Assembly (NCBI RefSeq): GCF_003481985.1 | Contig: NZ_QUMD01000017.1 | Location: forward strand, 1 to 64,000 | From: Clostridium sp. OF09-36 | GTDB taxonomy: Bacteria; Bacillota; Clostridia; Lachnospirales; Lachnospiraceae | Direction: 5' to 3' | Length of the DNA: 64,000 nt | Shown here: positions 17,345 to 27,649 of the stretch, one piece after another | Numbering within the stretch: position 1 is the first letter of the stretch | How the letters are laid out: each line of letters starts with the position of its first letter | Made by a program: the position numbers and the translations under genes | Notes under the pieces: generated by a model | The model's input: the letters and a program-made list of their open reading frames with translations, nothing else | Database searches by the model: none | What the model was told of the DNA's origin: nothing

Positions 17345-19306
17345 ATGAATCAGTACGAGAATGGCAGAAATTCCGGAACAGGGCGCTCCAGGGCCAGAAG
17401 CAGTTCCTATTCCGGCAGCGGAAGAAGCACTTCTGCTGGAAGACAGACAAGAACATCGGCTACAGGTGGAAGAAGCAGTGCAGGAACATCGTCCAGAAGT
17501 ACCGCTCCGCGAAGCACAGCTGCAAGGGGAACTACGGCTGGCACTGCAAGACGCAGCACGGGAAGCAGAACATCTGCATCTTCCAGAACAGACCGTTATT
17601 ATAATGAAACAAGAAGACCTTCCTCCGGGCGGCGGGGCGGCAGACGCGGAGGCAAGGGACCGGATTTTGTGAAGCTTGCCATTGCCGGTGTCGTTTTGAT
17701 CCTGGCTATTTTCTGCGTTACGCTTTTAATAAAGAAGGTAACCGGTTCAAAACCAGGCCAGACAGAGGCTGAAACGGAAATCACGGTTCCGGAGACAGAG
17801 CTGGAAAAAGAAGTAACGGTGGACGGCATCAATATTACCGGTATGTCCCGCGAGGAGGCAAAGGCTGCGATCTTAAAGGACTTCCCATGGGCCATGAAGG
17901 TGACCTGGCAGGACCAGAACTACGATGTAAACGATCTCATGTCTGCAAAGGTTGATGCGATTTTACAGGAAATCTATACTGGAGAGCCAAAGGAAAGCTA
18001 TACGCTGGATACGACTGGTCTGGAGGAGGCCGTTGCAAAAGAGGCGGAGAGCGTGGCAGCACTCTGGAATAAAAAAGCAAAAAACGGTTCCATCTCTGAG
18101 TATGATTCCCAGAACGATAAGTTTTTATTTAAAGGGGCAGAGAATGGTCTGGAAGTAGACCAGGAACAGTTAAAGACGGATATCCAGGCGGCTTTAAACC
18201 GCAAGGATTTCAGCGCATCCATTGCAGCGACGGTAAATGAGGTAGAACCGGAGTTTTCCGAGGCAACCGCAAGGGAAAAATATAAAACGATCGGAACCTT
18301 TACGACCAATACAACTGCAAACCAGAAGCGAAACACCAATGTAAAATTGGCAGCGCGGGCAATCAATGGCATTGTGCTCCAGCCGGGAGAGGAGTTTTCC
18401 TTTAACAACCGGGTGGGAGAGCGTACCGAGGCGAAGGGCTATCAGGCAGCCGCAGCTTACAATAACGGTGAAGTGGTACAGGAGATTGGCGGCGGTGTCT
18501 GCCAGGTTTCCTCCACCATGTACAATGCAGTCGTGAAGGCAGGACTGAAGACGACCATGCGCCGTTCCCATACCTTTGAGCCTTCCTATGTAACGCCGGG
18601 AACCGATGCAACCGTAAGCTGGGGCGGACCGGATTACAAGTTCGTGAATAACTCCAGTGCGGCCATCGGTATCCGCGCAAGCTATTACAATCAGACCTGT
18701 ACGGTATCCATTTATGGAATCCCGGTGCTGGAGGATGGCGTGACCCATTCCTTAAAGTCCACAAAGCTCAGCGAGACCGACCCGCCGGCTCCGACCTACG
18801 AGGAGGATCCGACACTTGCACCTGGCACGGAAAAGGTGAAGAGTGCAGGAAGCAAGGGCAGCAAGTGGGAAACCCGCCTGATCGTAACGAAAAACGGAGA
18901 GGTGGTCAGCCAGGATGTAGACCACAGCGTCACCTATAAGGGCCATACCCCGGTTGTATTAAGAAACAGCAGCGGTACCACGGCAGCAGCTGCATCGTCC
19001 GCAGCAGATGCTTCTAGCTCTGCAGCAGATGGAACTACCGTAGCACCATCCAGTGCAGCAGCGGGCTCTTCCTCTGCAGGAGAAAGCCATAAGGCCAGTG
19101 AGGCAGCAACCACGGCAGCTTCTCACACAACCGCGGACAAGACAACAGCCGCAGACAAGACAACGGCAGCATCCCAGCAGCAGGTATCCCATCCGACAGC
19201 AGCCGATTCCGGCAACAGCAGCTCCGGTGGCAATAGCTCCGGAAATGCGCCGACAGCAGCCGATTCCGGCAATGCACCGACGATCGCACCGAATCCGGGT
19301 GTGTAA
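17345..19306 (+). CDS. VanW-domain, membrane-anchored cell-surface protein
   Basis: A 653-residue protein. The first ~100 residues are a low-complexity Ser/Arg/Thr/Gly tail facing the cytoplasm, then one membrane helix (residues about 108-130: FVKLAIAGVVLILAIFCVTL). Outside follow a putative peptidoglycan-binding domain (EVTVDGINITGMSREEAKA onward) and the VanW domain (residues about 330-460, with LQPGEEFSFNNRVG and EIGGGVCQVSSTMYNAV). A G5-like module (WETRLIVTKNGEVVSQDVDH) precedes a long Ala/Ser/Thr tail. VanW proteins occur in vancomycin clusters, but most Clostridia carry such genes without them; a cell-wall role is inferred from architecture. Confidence 0.88.
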   Translation: MNQYENGRNSGTGRSRARSSSYSGSGRSTSAGRQTRTSATGGRSSAGTSSRSTAPRSTAARGTTAGTARRSTGSRTSASSRTDRYYNETRRPSSGRRGGRRGGKGPDFVKLAIAGVVLILAIFCVTLLIKKVTGSKPGQTEAETEITVPETELEKEVTVDGINITGMSREEAKAAILKDFPWAMKVTWQDQNYDVNDLMSAKVDAILQEIYTGEPKESYTLDTTGLEEAVAKEAESVAALWNKKAKNGSISEYDSQNDKFLFKGAENGLEVDQEQLKTDIQAALNRKDFSASIAATVNEVEPEFSEATAREKYKTIGTFTTNTTANQKRNTNVKLAARAINGIVLQPGEEFSFNNRVGERTEAKGYQAAAAYNNGEVVQEIGGGVCQVSSTMYNAVVKAGLKTTMRRSHTFEPSYVTPGTDATVSWGGPDYKFVNNSSAAIGIRASYYNQTCTVSIYGIPVLEDGVTHSLKSTKLSETDPPAPTYEEDPTLAPGTEKVKSAGSKGSKWETRLIVTKNGEVVSQDVDHSVTYKGHTPVVLRNSSGTTAAAASSAADASSSAADGTTVAPSSAAAGSSSAGESHKASEAATTAASHTTADKTTAADKTTAASQQQVSHPTAADSGNSSSGGNSSGNAPTAADSGNAPTIAPNPGV

Positions 19307-19350
19307 AAACAAACTGGAAAAGAAATCCGGACCTGTAGAAAAATTAACAA

Positions 19351-19390
19351 AACAGAAGCGCTTTTTTGCGGCGCTTCTGTTTCTTTTTTT
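19351..19390 (+). terminator. terminator after the VanW gene
   Basis: A perfect 11-bp stem AACAGAAGCGC (19351-19361) / GCGCTTCTGTT (19371-19381) is followed by a T tract. Confidence 0.9.
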
Positions 19391-19478
19391 CAACAGAAAA
19401 TCCAGGAATAAGCAATTGCTAACTTTGGTTTTGGGCAGATTGTATGCAAAATAATACGCGAATTTCCTGTTTTCGTGT

Positions 19479-19506
19479 TTGCAAATCGATAAAAAGTTGC
19501 TATAAT
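19479..19506 (+). promoter_or_regulatory. promoter of the pyruvate:ferredoxin oxidoreductase gene
   Basis: TTGCAA (19479-19484) and a perfect TATAAT (19501-19506) are 16 bases apart. The ~110-base leader that follows contains a GTCTCC/GGAGAC hairpin and a CCCGGT/ACCGGG hairpin ahead of AGGAGG, perhaps stabilising an abundant transcript. Confidence 0.8.
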
Positions 19507-19623
19507 ATACACAGGTCAGTCTCCTTATGCGAGGAGACTTCTCTTTCCGGTGCATTTTTCTCACTGGAAACTTCCCGGTTTTACCGGGCAAAAGCATATT
19601 CACATTTGTAGGAGGATAATCAA

Positions 19624-22600
19624 ATGGCAAGAAAAATGAAAACCATGGATGGTAATCAGGCCGCTGCTCATGCTTCATACGCATTTACCGAAGTTGCAGC
19701 TATGTACCCGATTACTCCGTCTTCCGTAATGCCTGAGCATACGGATGAGTGGGCTACTGAAGGCAGAAAGAATATCTTCGGCCGTACAGTACAGATCACT
19801 GAGATGCAGTCTGAGGCTGGTGCAGCTGGTGCTGTTCACGGTTCTCTGGTAGCAGGCGCTCTGACCACTACCTATACCGCTTCCCAGGGTCTTCTTCTGA
19901 TGATCCCGGATCTGTACAAAATCGCTGGTGAGCAGTTACCGGGCGTTATCGATGTATCTGCACGTGCAGTATCTTCTCACGCTCTGAACATCTTCGGCGA
20001 TCATTCCGACGTATATGCATGCCGTCAGACCGGCTGCGCTATGCTGTGTGAGTCCAGCGTACAGGAGGTTATGGACTTAACTCCGGTTGCTCATCTGTCT
20101 GCAATCAAAGGTAAAGTTCCGTTCATCAACTTCTTCGATGGATTCCGTACCTCTCATGAGATCCAGAAGATCGAAGAGTGGGATTACGACGATCTGGCTG
20201 AGATGGCTGACTGGGATGCAATTGCAGAATACCGTGCAAAAGCATTAAACCCGAACAACCCGTCCCAGAAAGGTTCCGCACAGAACCCGGATATCTTCTT
20301 CCAGGCTCGTGAGGCATGCAACTCTTACTACGATGCTCTTCCGGCAGTAGTACAGATGTACATGGACAAAGTAAATGCTAAGATCGGTACCGACTACAAA
20401 CTGTTTAACTACTACGGCGCTGAGGATGCTGAGCAGGTTATCATCGCTATGGGTTCCGTTAACGATACCATCGAGGAGACCATCGATTACATGAGAAAGT
20501 CTACCGGTGCTAAAGTTGGTGTTGTTAAAGTTCGTCTTTACAGACCGTTCAGCGCAGAGGCTCTGATCGCAGCTATCCCGGATACTGTTAAGAAGATCAC
20601 TGTTCTTGACAGAACCAAAGAGCCAGGTTCCTTAGGCGAGCCGTTATACCTGGATGTTGTTGCAGCATTAAAGGGCAGCAAGTTCGACCAGGTTGAGATC
20701 TTCTCCGGCCGTTATGGTCTTGGTTCCAAAGATACCACCCCGTCTCAGATCGTTGCTATCTATGAGAACAACACCATCAAGAGATTTACCACTGGTATCG
20801 TAGATGATGTTACCAACCTGTCCCTGCCGGTAGGTGCTCCGCTTGTTACCACTCCGGAAGGAACCACTAACTGTAAGTTCTGGGGTCTTGGTGCAGATGG
20901 TACCGTAGGTGCTAACAAGAACTCCATCAAGATCATCGGCGATAACACCGATATGTACGCTCAGGCTTACTTCGATTATGACTCCAAGAAATCCGGCGGT
21001 GTTACCATGTCTCACCTTCGTTTCGGTCATAAGAAGATCAAATCCACCTACCTGATCCATCAGGCAAACTTCGTAGCATGCCACAACCCGGCATACGTTC
21101 GTAAGTACAACATGGTTCAGGAGCTGGTTGACGGCGGTACTTTCCTGTTAAACTGCCCGTGGACTCACGAGGAGCTGGACAAGCACCTTCCGGGACAGAT
21201 GAAGAAATTCATCGCTGATCACAACATCAACTTCTACACCATCGACGGTGTTAAGATCGGTATCGAGACCGGCATGGGCCCGACCCGTATCAACACCATC
21301 TTACAGTCCGCATTCTTCAAACTGACCGGTATCATTCCGGAGGAGAAAGCAATCGACCTGATGAAGGCTGCTGCTCAGAAGACCTACGGCCGTAAGGGTG
21401 AGGACGTTGTTAAGAAGAACTGGGCTGCTATCGATGCTGGTGCAACCGGCGTTGTTAAGGTAGAGGTTCCGGAGAGCTGGAAGAACTGCGAGGATGAGGG
21501 ACTTGATTACAAGACCGTTTCCGGCGACAGAAAAGACGTTGTTGATTTCGTTAACAACATCCAGACCAAAGTCAGCGCTCAGGAAGGTAACAACTTACCG
21601 GTATCTGCATTCAAAGAGTATGTAGATGGTAATACCCCGTCCGGTTCTGCAGCATTCGAGAAACGTGGTATCGCTGTAGACGTTCCGGTTTGGAATTCCG
21701 AGAACTGTATCCAGTGTAACTTCTGTTCTTATGTCTGCCCGCACGCTGCAATCCGTCCGGTTGCTATGACCGAGGAAGAGGCTGCTAAGGTTGAGGGCGC
21801 TACCTTACCGTTAACCGGTATGCCGCAGTACAAGTTCACCATCGCTGTATCTGCACTTGACTGTACCGGTTGTGGTTCTTGTGCAAACGTATGTCCTGGC
21901 AAGAAGGGCGAGAAGGCTCTTACCATGGATAAGCTTGACAAGCACCTTGATGAGCAGAAGACCTTTGATTACGCAGTAACCCTGCCGATCAAAGAGGATG
22001 TTGTTGCTAAATTCAAAGAGACCACCGTTAAGGGTTCCCAGTTCAAACAGCCGTTACTTGAGTTCTCCGGCGCATGTGCTGGATGTGGTGAGACTCCGTA
22101 CGCTAAGCTGATCACCCAGCTGTTCGGTGACAGAATGTACATCTCCAACGCAACCGGATGTTCTTCTATCTGGGGTAACTCTTCACCGTCTACTCCTTAC
22201 ACCGTAAATGCTAAGGGCCAGGGTCCGGCATGGGATAACTCCCTGTTCGAGGATGCTGCTGAGTTTGGTTACGGTATGTTACTGGCTCAGAACGCAATCC
22301 GTGATGAGTTAAAGGAGAAGGTAGAGCAGGTTGCAGCAAACGAGAACGCTTCTGAGGAAGTTAAGGCTGCATGCAAAGAGTACTTAGATACCTTCACCGT
22401 AGGTGCTACCAACGGTACCGCTACCGATAAGTTAGTTGCAGCTCTGGAAGGCATTGACTGCCCGACCTGCAAGTACATCGTAGCTAACAAGAACTATCTG
22501 GCTAAGAAGTCCCAGTGGGTATTCGGTGGTGACGGATGGGCTTACGATATCGGCTTCGGCGGTGTAGACCATATCCTTGCTTCCGGTAAGGACATCAACG

Positions 22601-23163
22601 TTATGGTATTCGATACCGAGGTTTACTCCAACACCGGCGGTCAGTCCTCTAAGGCTACCAAGACTGGTGCTGTAGCTCAGTTCGCAGCTGGCGGTAAAGA
22701 GACCAAGAAGAAAGACCTTGCAAGCATCGCAATGTCTTACGGTTATGTATACGTAGCTCAGATCTCTATGGGTGCTGATTATGCTCAGACTGTTAAGGCT
22801 ATCGCTGAGGCAGAGGCATATCCGGGTCCGTCCCTGATCATGGCTTACGCTCCGTGTATCAACCACGGTATCAAGAAGGGCATGAGCAAAGCTCAGACCG
22901 AGGAGAAACTGGCAGTTGAGACCGGTTACTGGAACAACTTCCGTTACAACCCGGCTGCTGAGAAGAAGTTCACCCTGGATAGCAAGGCTCCGAACATGGA
23001 AGGCTATCAGGACTTCTTAAAGGGCGAGGTTCGTTACGCATCTCTGGCTATGAAGAATCCGGAGAGAGCAGCTACCCTGTTCGCTAGAAACGAGGCAGAG
23101 GCTAAGGAGCGTTACGAGTACCTGACCAAGCTGGTTAAGCTGTACGGTGACGATAACGAGTAA
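19624..23163 (+). CDS. nifJ: pyruvate:ferredoxin (flavodoxin) oxidoreductase
   Basis: Single-chain enzyme of 1179 residues that oxidises pyruvate with CoA to acetyl-CoA and CO2, reducing ferredoxin; the central fermentative step. The N-terminal domain begins MKTMDGNQAAAHASYAFTEV with YPITPSS. Two 4Fe-4S clusters are given by CIQCNFCSYVCP and CTGCGSCANVCP; a further cluster is bound by cysteines including CAGCGETPY. The thiamine diphosphate site is GGDGWAYDIGFGGVDH with DTEVYSNTGGQ. The strong AGGAGG, TATAAT promoter and highly biased codon use show heavy expression. It is monocistronic, with terminators on both sides. Confidence 0.98.
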   Translation: MARKMKTMDGNQAAAHASYAFTEVAAMYPITPSSVMPEHTDEWATEGRKNIFGRTVQITEMQSEAGAAGAVHGSLVAGALTTTYTASQGLLLMIPDLYKIAGEQLPGVIDVSARAVSSHALNIFGDHSDVYACRQTGCAMLCESSVQEVMDLTPVAHLSAIKGKVPFINFFDGFRTSHEIQKIEEWDYDDLAEMADWDAIAEYRAKALNPNNPSQKGSAQNPDIFFQAREACNSYYDALPAVVQMYMDKVNAKIGTDYKLFNYYGAEDAEQVIIAMGSVNDTIEETIDYMRKSTGAKVGVVKVRLYRPFSAEALIAAIPDTVKKITVLDRTKEPGSLGEPLYLDVVAALKGSKFDQVEIFSGRYGLGSKDTTPSQIVAIYENNTIKRFTTGIVDDVTNLSLPVGAPLVTTPEGTTNCKFWGLGADGTVGANKNSIKIIGDNTDMYAQAYFDYDSKKSGGVTMSHLRFGHKKIKSTYLIHQANFVACHNPAYVRKYNMVQELVDGGTFLLNCPWTHEELDKHLPGQMKKFIADHNINFYTIDGVKIGIETGMGPTRINTILQSAFFKLTGIIPEEKAIDLMKAAAQKTYGRKGEDVVKKNWAAIDAGATGVVKVEVPESWKNCEDEGLDYKTVSGDRKDVVDFVNNIQTKVSAQEGNNLPVSAFKEYVDGNTPSGSAAFEKRGIAVDVPVWNSENCIQCNFCSYVCPHAAIRPVAMTEEEAAKVEGATLPLTGMPQYKFTIAVSALDCTGCGSCANVCPGKKGEKALTMDKLDKHLDEQKTFDYAVTLPIKEDVVAKFKETTVKGSQFKQPLLEFSGACAGCGETPYAKLITQLFGDRMYISNATGCSSIWGNSSPSTPYTVNAKGQGPAWDNSLFEDAAEFGYGMLLAQNAIRDELKEKVEQVAANENASEEVKAACKEYLDTFTVGATNGTATDKLVAALEGIDCPTCKYIVANKNYLAKKSQWVFGGDGWAYDIGFGGVDHILASGKDINVMVFDTEVYSNTGGQSSKATKTGAVAQFAAGGKETKKKDLASIAMSYGYVYVAQISMGADYAQTVKAIAEAEAYPGPSLIMAYAPCINHGIKKGMSKAQTEEKLAVETGYWNNFRYNPAAEKKFTLDSKAPNMEGYQDFLKGEVRYASLAMKNPERAATLFARNEAEAKERYEYLTKLVKLYGDDNE

Positions 23164-23266
23164 TCGTTCGTGAAGAAATCAATATAAATCGTTCATGACT
23201 ATCCCCGGTCCGCCGGGGCGGACGTGAGCGGGTCAGTTCCGGATGGAATGGCTTGTGCTGTAACAG

Positions 23267-23312
23267 AAAAAAAGCTCCCGGCCTGCGAAAGCAGGTGCGG
23301 GAGCTTTTTTGT
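23267..23312. terminator. bidirectional terminator
   Basis: AAAAAAAGCTCCCG and CGGGAGCTTTTTT flank an inner GCCTGC/GCAGGT stem. The A and T tracts on both sides suit termination of nifJ and of the converging minus-strand gene. Confidence 0.9.
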
Positions 23313-23316
23313 ACCA

Positions 23317-23826
23317 CTAGGCGAAGAGTGCGCCAAGCAGTCCGTAGGATAAAAGGGACATGATCACGGTGGCCATGACGATTCCGCAAAGAATCGCGCC
23401 AATGGCTTTGCCGAATTTCATGTGGAGCAGGGCTGCGACCAGGGAGCCGGTCCAGGCGCCGGTGCCGGGGAGCGGGATTCCTACAAAGAGAACCAGACCC
23501 CAGAAACCGAATTTCTCAATCTGGCTTTTATTTTTGTCAGCTTTCTGGCGAACCCAGATTGCTACTTTGCTTAAGCCCGGTACACGCTCCATACCGTTTA
23601 AAACCTTTTCGATGAGAAGAAGGATGAACGGGATTGGAAGCAGGTTTCCAATGATGCAGATTGGAATTGCCTTTAAGATCGGAACATTCAAAAGAGCGGG
23701 AGATGCAGCAAGCAGTCCGCCACGCAGTTCCAGGATCGGGATCATGGAGATGATAAAGATGATGGCTTCCCCGGATACTTTTCCTCCGAGAAGTGAAGCC
23801 AGACCCTGTACCAGAGTATCAGTCAT
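23317..23826 (-). CDS. COG2426-family small membrane protein
   Basis: A 169-residue hydrophobic protein with about four membrane segments (for example IIFIISMIPILELRGGLL and AILCGIVMATVIMSLLSYGLL). The IPILELRGG motif and GIPLPGTGAWTGSL motif are typical of COG2426, often labelled 'small multidrug export protein', a name with little experimental support. It lies alone, convergent with nifJ. Transport or membrane-stress roles are only suggestions. Confidence 0.82.
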   Translation of the reverse strand: MTDTLVQGLASLLGGKVSGEAIIFIISMIPILELRGGLLAASPALLNVPILKAIPICIIGNLLPIPFILLLIEKVLNGMERVPGLSKVAIWVRQKADKNKSQIEKFGFWGLVLFVGIPLPGTGAWTGSLVAALLHMKFGKAIGAILCGIVMATVIMSLLSYGLLGALFA

Positions 23827-24105
23827 AACATATCCTCACTTTTCTGTATAAAATTGTATGAATTTGTGACAATTCTGCGGCCAATTGTGATCGCGTTTGC
23901 GCGATGCGTGAACTGTAACAGGACTGTTGCATTGACCGTAAAAAGCCACATACGCTTCATTATAGGAGAAAACACAAAAAAATTCAATTGCTTCTGCCTG
24001 CTCGTTTATAAAAAAATACTATGTAGATTTCTCGCAGAGTATGCTAAAATGAAAAGTACGGTTATAGATACAGGACAGATATAGAAAGGAACGGAAGATA
24101 AAGCT

Positions 24106-26016
24106 ATGAAACGTCTGTGGAAAATACTGGGAATTTTGGTTGCAACGGCAATTTTACTGAACGTAGTAACAGAAATATTGAACCGGAAATCGCTGATCGG
24201 TGGAATTGGATTTGCCTTGCATACACCGCTGGTATTTTTGCTGAACAGTCTGTTGTTTCTGACGCCGTTTTTGCTGGTTTTCTTTACCAGGCGGAAGGTG
24301 TTTCTGGCGGTTGTGCTTGTGGTGACTGGCCTGACGATGGCGATTGCCAACAGTGTTCTTCTGGTATTCCGGACCACACCGTTTACGGCAGCGGACCTTC
24401 GCCTGGTAAAGTATGCAGCCACACTTCTGACAACGTATCTGACCTGGTGGCAGATTGTGCTGATGGCAGTGGCTGCAGTGGCCGCGATTTTATTTTGTGC
24501 AGTGCTCTGGAAAAAAGCGCCGGTGGACCAGCAGAAGGTGAATCTGACGGAATCGGTCTGTGTATCGGCGGTTTCCATGCTGGTGATCTGGGGGGTTTTA
24601 AATTTCTCCATTGCGACAGGCGCAGTGGCGCTTCATTTTGGAAATATCGGACAGGCTTATAAGGATTATGGATTTGCCTATTGTTTTTCCAATTCACTTC
24701 TGAATACCGGAATTGAGAAACCGCAAAGCTATGATCAGGCGGCTGTGGAGGAACTGGAAAGCGAAGAGCAGACCCAGACCGAAGATGCAAAAAACATAGA
24801 AGGCCGCTACCCGAATATCATTATGTTGCAGCTGGAATCTTTTTTTGATCCGCTTTTGTGGAAGAACAATCCGGTACAGGGAGATCCTATCCCGATGTTC
24901 CATTTCCTGGAGAGGAATTTCCCATCTGGTTATTTGAGTGTTCCTTCGGTAGGCGCCGGAACAGCAAATACGGAGTTTGAGTGCATCAGTGCCATGAATC
25001 TGGATTTCTTCGGACCGGGTGAGTACCCGTATAAGACGATTCTCCAGAAGACATCGTGTGAGAGCATGGCATTTGATATGAAGAATCTGGGTTATAAGGC
25101 ACATGCGGTGCATAATAATGAAGCAACGTTTTATGACCGCCACAAGGTCTTCTCCCAGCTTGGCTTTGATACCTTTACGCCGATCGAGTATATGTATGAT
25201 ATTGAGCGGAATCCGACCGGCTGGTGCAAAGACAAGATCCTGGTCGGGGAGATTGAAAAGGTGCTGGATTCTACCATGGGAAGTGATTTTATATACACGA
25301 TCTCCGTGCAGGGACATGGCAAGTATCCTTCGTTTGAATATTACTGCGAGCAGATCCATGAGATGGATGAGTTTATCGGGCAGCTGATTAATATGCTGAA
25401 TACACGCATGGAGCCGACCGTTCTTGTGATGTACGGTGATCATTTGCCGGGGTTTGAGTGGACGGCAGAGGAGATGGAGAATGGCTCACTTTTCCAGACC
25501 AAGTATGTTGTCTGGAATAATGTGAATCTTCCTGTGGTAAAACGGGATGTGGAAGCTTACCAGCTTGCTGCCCACGTATTAAACATGCTGGATATCCATG
25601 AGGGGACCATGATCCGTTTCCACCAGCGTCATTTAGACCAGCATGATACGGATACGCAGGAATATCTGGATGCCATGCAGATTTTACAGTATGATATTCT
25701 TTATGGCGATCACGAGGTGTATGGAGGGGAATCGCCCTATCAGGCAACAAAACTGGAATTTGGCGTCACCCCGGTCATTCAGGGGACAACGGTCCATAAT
25801 ACGGATCAGGTCATCATATTTGGCGGGCCATTTAACAGCTGGTCTAAAATCTGTGTAAATGGAAAAGCCGTGGATACCCAGTATTACTCGAAAACAAGGC
25901 TGATTGCGAAGGGAGTTCCAGTGAAGACGGGAGAAGTGATCACCGTCCAGCAGGTGGGACGCGACAAGATTCATCTTGGGACAGCAAGAAAGAGACAGGA
26001 GACGATAAAACGATGA
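24106..26016 (+). CDS. LtaS-like membrane sulfatase-family protein
   Basis: A 636-residue protein with about five N-terminal membrane helices and an extracellular alkaline-phosphatase-fold domain. The extracellular part has the metal-site start NIIMLQLESFFDP, the putative catalytic Thr in GAGTANTEFECISAMN, and metal ligands in VQGHGKYP and MYGDHLPG. LTA synthases move glycerol phosphate from phosphatidylglycerol to a glycolipid or polymer. The next gene, overlapping by four bases, encodes a cardiolipin synthase that also uses phosphatidylglycerol, supporting an envelope role. Whether the polymer is lipoteichoic acid cannot be told from sequence. A C-terminal beta-like extension follows the catalytic domain. 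Confidence 0.86.
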   Translation: MKRLWKILGILVATAILLNVVTEILNRKSLIGGIGFALHTPLVFLLNSLLFLTPFLLVFFTRRKVFLAVVLVVTGLTMAIANSVLLVFRTTPFTAADLRLVKYAATLLTTYLTWWQIVLMAVAAVAAILFCAVLWKKAPVDQQKVNLTESVCVSAVSMLVIWGVLNFSIATGAVALHFGNIGQAYKDYGFAYCFSNSLLNTGIEKPQSYDQAAVEELESEEQTQTEDAKNIEGRYPNIIMLQLESFFDPLLWKNNPVQGDPIPMFHFLERNFPSGYLSVPSVGAGTANTEFECISAMNLDFFGPGEYPYKTILQKTSCESMAFDMKNLGYKAHAVHNNEATFYDRHKVFSQLGFDTFTPIEYMYDIERNPTGWCKDKILVGEIEKVLDSTMGSDFIYTISVQGHGKYPSFEYYCEQIHEMDEFIGQLINMLNTRMEPTVLVMYGDHLPGFEWTAEEMENGSLFQTKYVVWNNVNLPVVKRDVEAYQLAAHVLNMLDIHEGTMIRFHQRHLDQHDTDTQEYLDAMQILQYDILYGDHEVYGGESPYQATKLEFGVTPVIQGTTVHNTDQVIIFGGPFNSWSKICVNGKAVDTQYYSKTRLIAKGVPVKTGEVITVQQVGRDKIHLGTARKRQETIKR

Positions 26017-27602
26017 ATATTCAGGAAGAGTGGGAGCTGCATAAGCCCAAAAAGAAGACATGGGGACGCTTTTTACGTGTCATTTTTGGCCGTACCACGT
26101 TTGTGATCACAGCGCTTCTGATCCAGTTTATTACGCTGCTTTACAGCTTTCAGTGGCTGAGTGAGCATGTGTTTTACTTGTACGGTGGTTTTGTAGGCTT
26201 AAGCGCAGTTGTTGTGATCTACATCATCAATAAAAACCAGAATCCATCTTACCAGCTTTCCTGGATCATCCCGGTTCTGGTATTTCCGGTATTCGGTGCT
26301 TTGTTTTATCTCTTTGTGGAGGCACAGCCGGGAACCAGAATGATCGACCGGAGACTGAAAGCAAATATCGAAGAAACAAAACCATTTTTAAAACAGCAGC
26401 ATCAGGTTATGGAGCGTCTGTACCGGGAAAGCCGCGGAACAGCGCGGCTGGCTTATTATATGAACGAATATGGCGGGTATCCGATCTGGGAAAACACCAG
26501 TGCACAGTATTTTCCATTGGGCGATGATATGTATCCGGTGCTTCTGGAAGAACTGAAAAAAGCAGAGCGCTATATTTTCATGGAGTATTTCATCGTGGAA
26601 AAAGGAGAAATGTGGAACACTATCCTGGAGATATTAAAAGAAAAGGCGGCATCCGGTGTGGAAGTCCGCTTTATGTACGATGGGATGTGCAGCCTGACCT
26701 TAGTACCGTACGGGTATCCGAAGCAGCTGGAGCAGTATGGGATCCGCTGCAAGATGTTCTCCCCGGTGCGCCCGGTCCTTTCTTCCGCACAGAATAACCG
26801 GGACCACAGAAAGATCACGGTGATCGACGGACATACTGCATTCACCGGAGGGATCAATCTGGCAGACGAATATATCAACCGGAAGGTCCGTTTTGGACAC
26901 TGGAAGGATACGGCGATCATGTTAAAGGGCGATGCCGTGACCGGATTTCTGATGATGTTTTTGCAGATGTGGAACATTACGGAACACCAGGCGGATGATT
27001 ATGCCAGATATCTGTGCAAGCCAGATTACCAGTACCCGGCAGGACTGGACCGCTCGGGCTTTGCGATGCCGTACGGGGACAGTCCGCTGGATAATGAGCT
27101 GGTGGGACAGCACGTTTACATGGATATTTTAAATGAATCCCGTTACTATGTGCATATGATGACGCCCTATTTGATCCTGGACAGTGATATGATCACGTCG
27201 CTGACCTTTGCGGCGAAGCGCGGCATTGAGACGATCATCATCATGCCGCACATCCCGGATAAGATTTATGCGTACCTGCTGGCGCGTTCCTACTACGCGG
27301 AGCTTTTGCAGGCAGGTGTAAAGATTTATGAGTATACACCGGGCTTTGTCCATGCAAAGGTATTTACTAGCGATGACACCAAGGCGGTGGTTGGTTCTAT
27401 CAATATGGACTACCGGAGCCTGCACCTGCATTTTGAATGTGCAGTTTATCTGTACCGGAATCCGGCCGTGCAGCAGGCAGAGGCAGATTTTCAGGCAACC
27501 TTAAAACAGTGCCAGGAGATCACACAGCAGGACTGCAAAAATTATCCGATCCCGAAGAAAATCGCGGGAAAGGTGTTGCGGCTGTTTGCTCCCCTGATGT
27601 AA
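26013..27602 (+). CDS. cls: cardiolipin synthase (phospholipase D family)
   Basis: A 529-residue membrane enzyme joining two phosphatidylglycerols into cardiolipin. Two or three N-terminal membrane helices (TFVITALLIQFITLLYSF, FYLYGGFVGLSAVVVIYII) precede two phospholipase D motifs: HRKITVIDGHTAFTGGIN and HAKVFTSDDTKAVVGSIN. Its ATG overlaps the previous stop codon (ATGA), so it is translationally coupled to the LtaS-like gene. The reading frame is intact and of usual length for Firmicute Cls. Confidence 0.93.
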   Translation: MNIQEEWELHKPKKKTWGRFLRVIFGRTTFVITALLIQFITLLYSFQWLSEHVFYLYGGFVGLSAVVVIYIINKNQNPSYQLSWIIPVLVFPVFGALFYLFVEAQPGTRMIDRRLKANIEETKPFLKQQHQVMERLYRESRGTARLAYYMNEYGGYPIWENTSAQYFPLGDDMYPVLLEELKKAERYIFMEYFIVEKGEMWNTILEILKEKAASGVEVRFMYDGMCSLTLVPYGYPKQLEQYGIRCKMFSPVRPVLSSAQNNRDHRKITVIDGHTAFTGGINLADEYINRKVRFGHWKDTAIMLKGDAVTGFLMMFLQMWNITEHQADDYARYLCKPDYQYPAGLDRSGFAMPYGDSPLDNELVGQHVYMDILNESRYYVHMMTPYLILDSDMITSLTFAAKRGIETIIIMPHIPDKIYAYLLARSYYAELLQAGVKIYEYTPGFVHAKVFTSDDTKAVVGSINMDYRSLHLHFECAVYLYRNPAVQQAEADFQATLKQCQEITQQDCKNYPIPKKIAGKVLRLFAPLM

Positions 27603-27649
27603 AGCAGCAATATCGCACAGTGCGTATCAGAGATGCAGGATTTCTTCTA

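Noticed and set aside
17345..19306. Vancomycin-resistance cluster
   Set aside because: Only a VanW domain is present; vanH, vanA/B, vanX and vanRS are missing, and such genes are common in Clostridia without resistance.
18959..19684. Long Cys/Arg-rich minus-strand frame opposite the VanW gene tail
   Set aside because: Its composition comes from the reverse complement of Ala/Ser/Thr repeats; it also crosses a terminator and the nifJ promoter.
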